Positions 31,695 through 34,810 of a DNA stretch of 34,810 bases are shown here, in pieces. The position numbers and the translations under genes were made by a program. The stretch is taken from NCBI RefSeq assembly GCF_030611305.1, contig NZ_JAUWQB010000033.1:1-34810 (forward strand), written 5' to 3'. Under the pieces are notes generated by a model. It searched no databases. It had not been told where the DNA came from and worked only from the letters and a program-made list of their open reading frames with translations. Within the stretch, counting starts at the first letter, position 1; each line of letters begins with the position of its first letter. The DNA is from Desulfobacula sp. GTDB lineage: Bacteria > Desulfobacterota > Desulfobacteria > Desulfobacterales > Desulfobacteraceae.

Positions 31695-33302
31695 GTGCGT
31701 CGCATAAAATCCAACGTCGATACCCAGTCCGTCGAATTCCGCGCATATCAGCGTCACAACCATAAAATCATGACGCAATTTCATGAACACCAGCGTAAGG
31801 CCCGTTTCGATCGTCCGGAACGGGACGTGGAAAGGCTGAGAAAGCAGAAGAAATTACTGGTACGGGAACGTATTGATCTTTTGCTCGATCCCAGCACGCC
31901 GTTTATGGAACTCTCCACCCTGGCGGCCAACCTGGCCTATGAGGGCACTGTTCCTTCAGCCGGCGTGGTGTCCGGTGTTGGCATCGTCAGTGGCCGTGAG
32001 GTGATGATAATGGCCAGTGACAGCTCCATCAAGGGAGGCGCGTGGTACCCACTTACCGTGAAGAAAATGGTCCGTACTCTGGACATTGCCATTGAAAACC
32101 GTCTGCCCATGGTCCATCTGGTGGATGCGGCCGGTGCATATCTACCCCTGCAGTCGGGACTCTTCCCGGACAGGCACATGGCCGGCCGCATGTTTCGAAA
32201 CCAGTGCGTCCTCAGTGCTCTGGGGGTAGAACAGGTGGCTTTGGTGTTAGGCCATAGCACCGCCGGTGGTGCTTATATCCCTACCCTGAGCGACTACTCG
32301 GTGATGGTGCGGGGTACCGGCGGTGTGTTTTTGGGGGGTCCACCCTTGGTAAAGGCCGCCACCGGTGAAGAGGTGACTGCCAATGAACTGGGAGGCGCGG
32401 ATGTGCACAGCTCCATAAGCGGTACCGCAGATTACGCAGTGGATTCTGAGCAGGAAGGCCTGGCACTTGTGCGCGAGATCGTCGGCACTTTTCCCCGGGG
32501 AACCAAGGTGGCGGTGGAGCGGCGTGAACCCGAAGAACCCTACTACGACCCGAAAGAACTTTACGGCATTATCCCCGACGATGTTAAGAAGCAGTTCGAT
32601 ATGCGGGAGGTGGTTGCCCGCATTGTCGATGGCAGCCGGTTCCATGAGTTCAAACCGGACTATGGCACCACTGTGGTGTGTGGGTTCGCCTTCTTGTATG
32701 GCTGGAAGGTGGGGATAATAGGCAACAACGGAGTGCTGTTTTCCGACAGTGCTCAGAAATGCACTCAGTTTATGCAGATCTGCAATCGTGATCTCGTGCC
32801 GGTTATCTTTTTTCAGAACATTACCGGATTCATGATAGGCAAGGCCTATGAACATGACGGCATTACAAAGGACGGTGCCAAAATGCTAATGGTGCAGAGC
32901 AACCTGGATGTTCCAAAACTTACGATCATGGCCAACGGTAGTTTCGGTGCCGGCAACTACGCCATGTGTGGACGTGCTTTTGATGCTCGCTTTCTGTTCT
33001 CCTGGCCCAACTCGCAGATTTCGGTAATGGGGATGGAGCAGGCAGTAAAGACTTTGACCCAGATCCGTCTCAAGGCTCTACAGCGTCAGGGTAAGGTCTT
33101 ACCCAAAGAAGAAGTGCATAAGATCTACGACGACATTTCCCAGGATTATCTGGAAAAAAGTGGTGCATATTACTCCACTTCGGAACTCTGGGACGATGGT
33201 ATTATAGATCCTTCAGATACCCGTAAGGTGTTGGGCATCTCCCTATCGGTGGCACTGAACTGTGAATTCAACAAAACGCCCAATGGGGTGTTAAGGATAT
33301 GA
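31695..33302 (+). CDS. Acyl-CoA carboxylase carboxyltransferase (methylcrotonyl/geranyl-CoA type)
   Basis: Carboxyltransferase beta subunit, 535 residues, starting with GTG one base after the carrier stop and behind AAGGAGGA. It moves CO2 from carboxybiotin to an acyl-CoA. Features pointing to the methylcrotonyl/geranyl-CoA group rather than the propionyl group are DAAGAYLPLQSGLFPDR, HSTAGGAYIPTLSDYSVMV and QNITGFMIGKAYEHDGITKD. The substrate is therefore probably a beta-methyl enoyl-CoA; 3-methylcrotonyl-CoA would be classic, but neighbours do not include an acyl-CoA dehydrogenase or HMG-CoA lyase. It is the last gene of the island and of the GC-rich segment. Confidence 0.92.
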   Translation: MRRIKSNVDTQSVEFRAYQRHNHKIMTQFHEHQRKARFDRPERDVERLRKQKKLLVRERIDLLLDPSTPFMELSTLAANLAYEGTVPSAGVVSGVGIVSGREVMIMASDSSIKGGAWYPLTVKKMVRTLDIAIENRLPMVHLVDAAGAYLPLQSGLFPDRHMAGRMFRNQCVLSALGVEQVALVLGHSTAGGAYIPTLSDYSVMVRGTGGVFLGGPPLVKAATGEEVTANELGGADVHSSISGTADYAVDSEQEGLALVREIVGTFPRGTKVAVERREPEEPYYDPKELYGIIPDDVKKQFDMREVVARIVDGSRFHEFKPDYGTTVVCGFAFLYGWKVGIIGNNGVLFSDSAQKCTQFMQICNRDLVPVIFFQNITGFMIGKAYEHDGITKDGAKMLMVQSNLDVPKLTIMANGSFGAGNYAMCGRAFDARFLFSWPNSQISVMGMEQAVKTLTQIRLKALQRQGKVLPKEEVHKIYDDISQDYLEKSGAYYSTSELWDDGIIDPSDTRKVLGISLSVALNCEFNKTPNGVLRI

Positions 33303-33649
33303 GGAGGCAACAAATCAAGAAGAGAAACCATCAATAATGCAAACTTAATGGTCCTCATTTTATCAGACCAGGAACTCAACCATCCTTGCATAATCTTGGC
33401 TTCAATTTTTGACGGAAAAGAGTAATGATTTGTATCGGTATCTTTAATATTTTTCACTGTGGACTATGTCTTAATGTCGTCCGGTGTTTTTTTGAAAATT
33501 TATTTTCCCTGACTTTAGCCAGAAGTGCTCAGTGCTTGCTTCAATTTTTTATATTATAAAAAACACTGTGGGAAAGTAACTTAAATTGAACTTATCAAAA
33601 AATAAAGCTGAATGGTCCGGAGCAGCAACCGGGGTTATACCGCTTTTGG
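33303..33649. other. Intergenic stretch, no gene or terminator seen
   Basis: AT-rich sequence between the carboxyltransferase end and the convergent small unit. A - strand frame at 33170-33457 runs into the carboxyltransferase and has no recognisable product. No T-run hairpin was found, so the island's transcript end is not defined. Confidence 0.5.
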
Positions 33650-34267
33650 TTATTTGCCATACCTTCCCCAGAGATATAGTAACGAATCAAGATGATATGG
33701 TGTTATTCCGATGCTGCCTGCAATTTCTTGTGACAAAATAAAGCTCTTTTTAAAGCTCATTTTACGACAGTCATCATTAAGACCTAATAATTGTGGAAAT
33801 TCTTTTCGGAAGTGATGATCGACTTTTACATACCTGGTAAAACCAATCTCTTTTAGAAAATCGCAAAATAGAGCTGGACCGACTTGAGAAATGTTTTTTG
33901 AGGAATCATTTACATATTTCCACATATCTTTAGGAAGTGTGACTTTTTCAATGCGAGCATAAAACTTTTCCAATCCAGTTTTTAACTCGTCCTGCATTTT
34001 TGCAGAGCCTGTTATTAAAACGGAAATAATTCGGGGCTTAAATTGTTTTGATGACAAATCAAATTGAAATTTGTTTTGAATTTGTTGAGCTAACAAGCCC
34101 AATTTTTGAGGCTGCCAATTTTGATAGTCTAAAAAATTTGGTTCTCCAAATGCACGGTGAAGTGCTTCATCAATATTTTGGGTGGACGGCAATTCTTTAA
34201 TAAGTGGTGTTAAGAAATTATTCCGTAAAGGAGCATAGCTAAAACTACTCACACAAAAATGTTTCAT
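33650..34267 (-). CDS. Unknown protein, possibly HhH-GPD DNA glycosylase-like
   Basis: A 205-residue protein not confidently recognised. The stretch ISQVGPALFCDFLKEIGFTR followed by VKVDHHFRKEF and a late HLDSLLYLWGRYG recalls the helix-hairpin-helix plus catalytic-aspartate layout of HhH-GPD base-excision glycosylases (G-x-G-x-x-x-A, then KxD). A lysine (YVKVD) and aspartate fall near expected positions. No Fe-S cysteines are seen. The start overlaps the stop of the 58-residue gene upstream by one base (TAATG), so the two are coexpressed. A defence or repair role is a guess from this similarity. Confidence 0.55.
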   Translation of the reverse strand: MKHFCVSSFSYAPLRNNFLTPLIKELPSTQNIDEALHRAFGEPNFLDYQNWQPQKLGLLAQQIQNKFQFDLSSKQFKPRIISVLITGSAKMQDELKTGLEKFYARIEKVTLPKDMWKYVNDSSKNISQVGPALFCDFLKEIGFTRYVKVDHHFRKEFPQLLGLNDDCRKMSFKKSFILSQEIAGSIGITPYHLDSLLYLWGRYGK

Positions 34268-34443
34268 TAATTTTTCAATTGTTTTGGGTCGTTCAGGGGG
34301 GCCCCTCCTCTTTCCAGAAAAGCTTGAATCCTTTTCCTTTCAAACGGCTCCATTAAAAAATTAGGATTGTGTGAAAGCTCAATGAGGATGCTTTTACGAC
34401 GCTCTAACTCAGTTTGGATTTCAATAGTTTTTTGCGGATTCAT
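34267..34443 (-). CDS. Small 58-residue protein upstream of the HhH-GPD-like gene
   Basis: A short gene with a good ribosome site (CGGAG, about 12 bases before the ATG). The product is charged and helical: ELERRKSILIELSHNPNFLM, then FERKRIQAFLERGGAPLN. No family recognised. The length, helical character and one-base stop/start overlap with the following gene suggest an accessory or partner protein of that gene, in a pattern similar to antitoxin-toxin or subunit pairs. Confidence 0.65.
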   Translation of the reverse strand: MNPQKTIEIQTELERRKSILIELSHNPNFLMEPFERKRIQAFLERGGAPLNDPKQLKN

Positions 34444-34810
34444 CTTTTATTTCTCCGAAAAATGATTTATTCAATTTGGTGATTTTAAGAGATATCTATT
34501 GAGGTATAACCAATTTATTATCAGGTTAATTTTCCCTGCTAAGTTTTAAAACCATCAATATCAGGGAGAATATTTCTATAGTATCTTTTATTTAATAGTC
34601 TCTATCCGGATGTAGCGATAATCCAGATGAAATTACCTATATCAACAATTTTTCAATTATTCAACTATACCCAAATCCACCGCCTAATTTTTTATAGACC
34701 CCTCCAAAGGTAAAATCGGGGAATTTTTTTCTTGGTGGGGCCGATTCCGGTGCAGTTTTCCTTTTTTTGAGTTCAGAACCTTGAGATGCCCTTCGATGGG
34801 GCTGTTTTTA
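34444..34810. other. AT-rich stretch with a decayed coding remnant at the edge
   Basis: No intact gene. On the - strand, 34807-34661 is an open frame of 48 codons without a start that ends FTFGGVYKKLGGGFGYS before TGA (34663-34661). It reads like the C-terminus of a lost protein, and an in-frame TAA lies at the window edge. A promoter for the small - strand unit should lie at 34450-34560 but no convincing boxes were picked out. Confidence 0.4.

Noticed and set aside
33170-33457. 95-codon - strand frame at the end of the carboxyltransferase
   Set aside because: About half of it is antisense to the conserved carboxyltransferase C-terminus, and the remaining part has no recognisable features.
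1-34810. CRISPR array, tRNA or rRNA genes
   Set aside because: No regularly spaced repeats and no tRNA- or rRNA-like segments were noticed on reading both strands; a covariance search would be needed to exclude tRNAs formally.

Overview
The window looks like a chromosomal segment of an anaerobic, sulfate-reducing deltaproteobacterium, most like the Desulfobacula/Desulfobacterium group. This placement is an inference from gene content: an oxygen-sensitive 2-oxoacid:acceptor oxidoreductase, a molybdopterin enzyme with a four-cluster Fe-S subunit and NrfD-type anchor, TRAP and Liv transporters, and AT-rich codon use. No rRNA, tRNA or CRISPR array was recognised.

Layout. (1) 1-1054: a structured leader or terminator, then the fossil of a MalY/PatB C-S lyase with a large internal deletion and an in-frame amber codon, then decayed sequence and the liv promoter with a perfect 24-bp palindrome upstream. 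(2) 1055-5997 (+): a complete branched-chain-amino-acid-type ABC importer, livK-H-M-G-F, with a terminator-like hairpin between the binding protein and the permeases. (3) 6079-6719 (-): a two-gene unit of a GNAT acetyltransferase and a DUF2080-like small protein. (4) 6958-14266 (-): a seven-gene operon of a four-subunit 2-oxoacid oxidoreductase followed by a three-subunit molybdoenzyme. Its composition fits phenylacetyl-CoA:acceptor oxidoreductase (PadBCD) plus phenylglyoxylate:acceptor oxidoreductase, the anaerobic alpha-oxidation of phenylacetyl-CoA to benzoyl-CoA. The families are secure; the substrate is inferred. (5) 14614-18365 (-): a VWA-domain exported protein, a sensor kinase and an OmpR-type regulator, with three GTAAA repeats at 11-bp period upstream.

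(6) 18586-20511: housekeeping and accessory genes (VOC protein; methyltransferase, ElaA acetyltransferase and ArfB in one tight unit). (7) 20512-22743: a decay zone with GC-rich hairpins, fossils of a type III-like DNA methyltransferase and of a KilA-N protein, an intact GNAT gene, a YajD-type HNH nuclease and a truncated zinc-ribbon ORF. (8) 22855-33302 (+): a TetR regulator with its own promoter and 16-bp palindromic operator, a TRAP transporter (dctP-Q-M), a crotonase, a PaaK-like CoA ligase, a DinB-like metal protein of the TIGR03084 type, and a biotin-dependent acyl-CoA carboxylase whose alpha chain is split into two genes. (9) 33303-34810: a gap, then a small two-gene unit (58-aa protein and a possible HhH-GPD-like protein) and degraded sequence.

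How it works together. Block 8 reads as one catabolic island: a TRAP system imports an organic acid, the PaaK-like ligase makes its CoA ester, the methylcrotonyl/geranyl-CoA-type carboxylase carboxylates an enoyl-CoA, and the crotonase hydrates the product, all under a TetR regulator. The DNA becomes visibly GC-richer from about 29 kb to 33.3 kb, so the carboxylase part may have a different origin. Blocks 2 and 4 may form a second catabolic unit for aromatic acids or aromatic amino acids. The block 8 island, with its split carboxylase alpha chain and unknown substrate, is the best candidate for an undescribed system.
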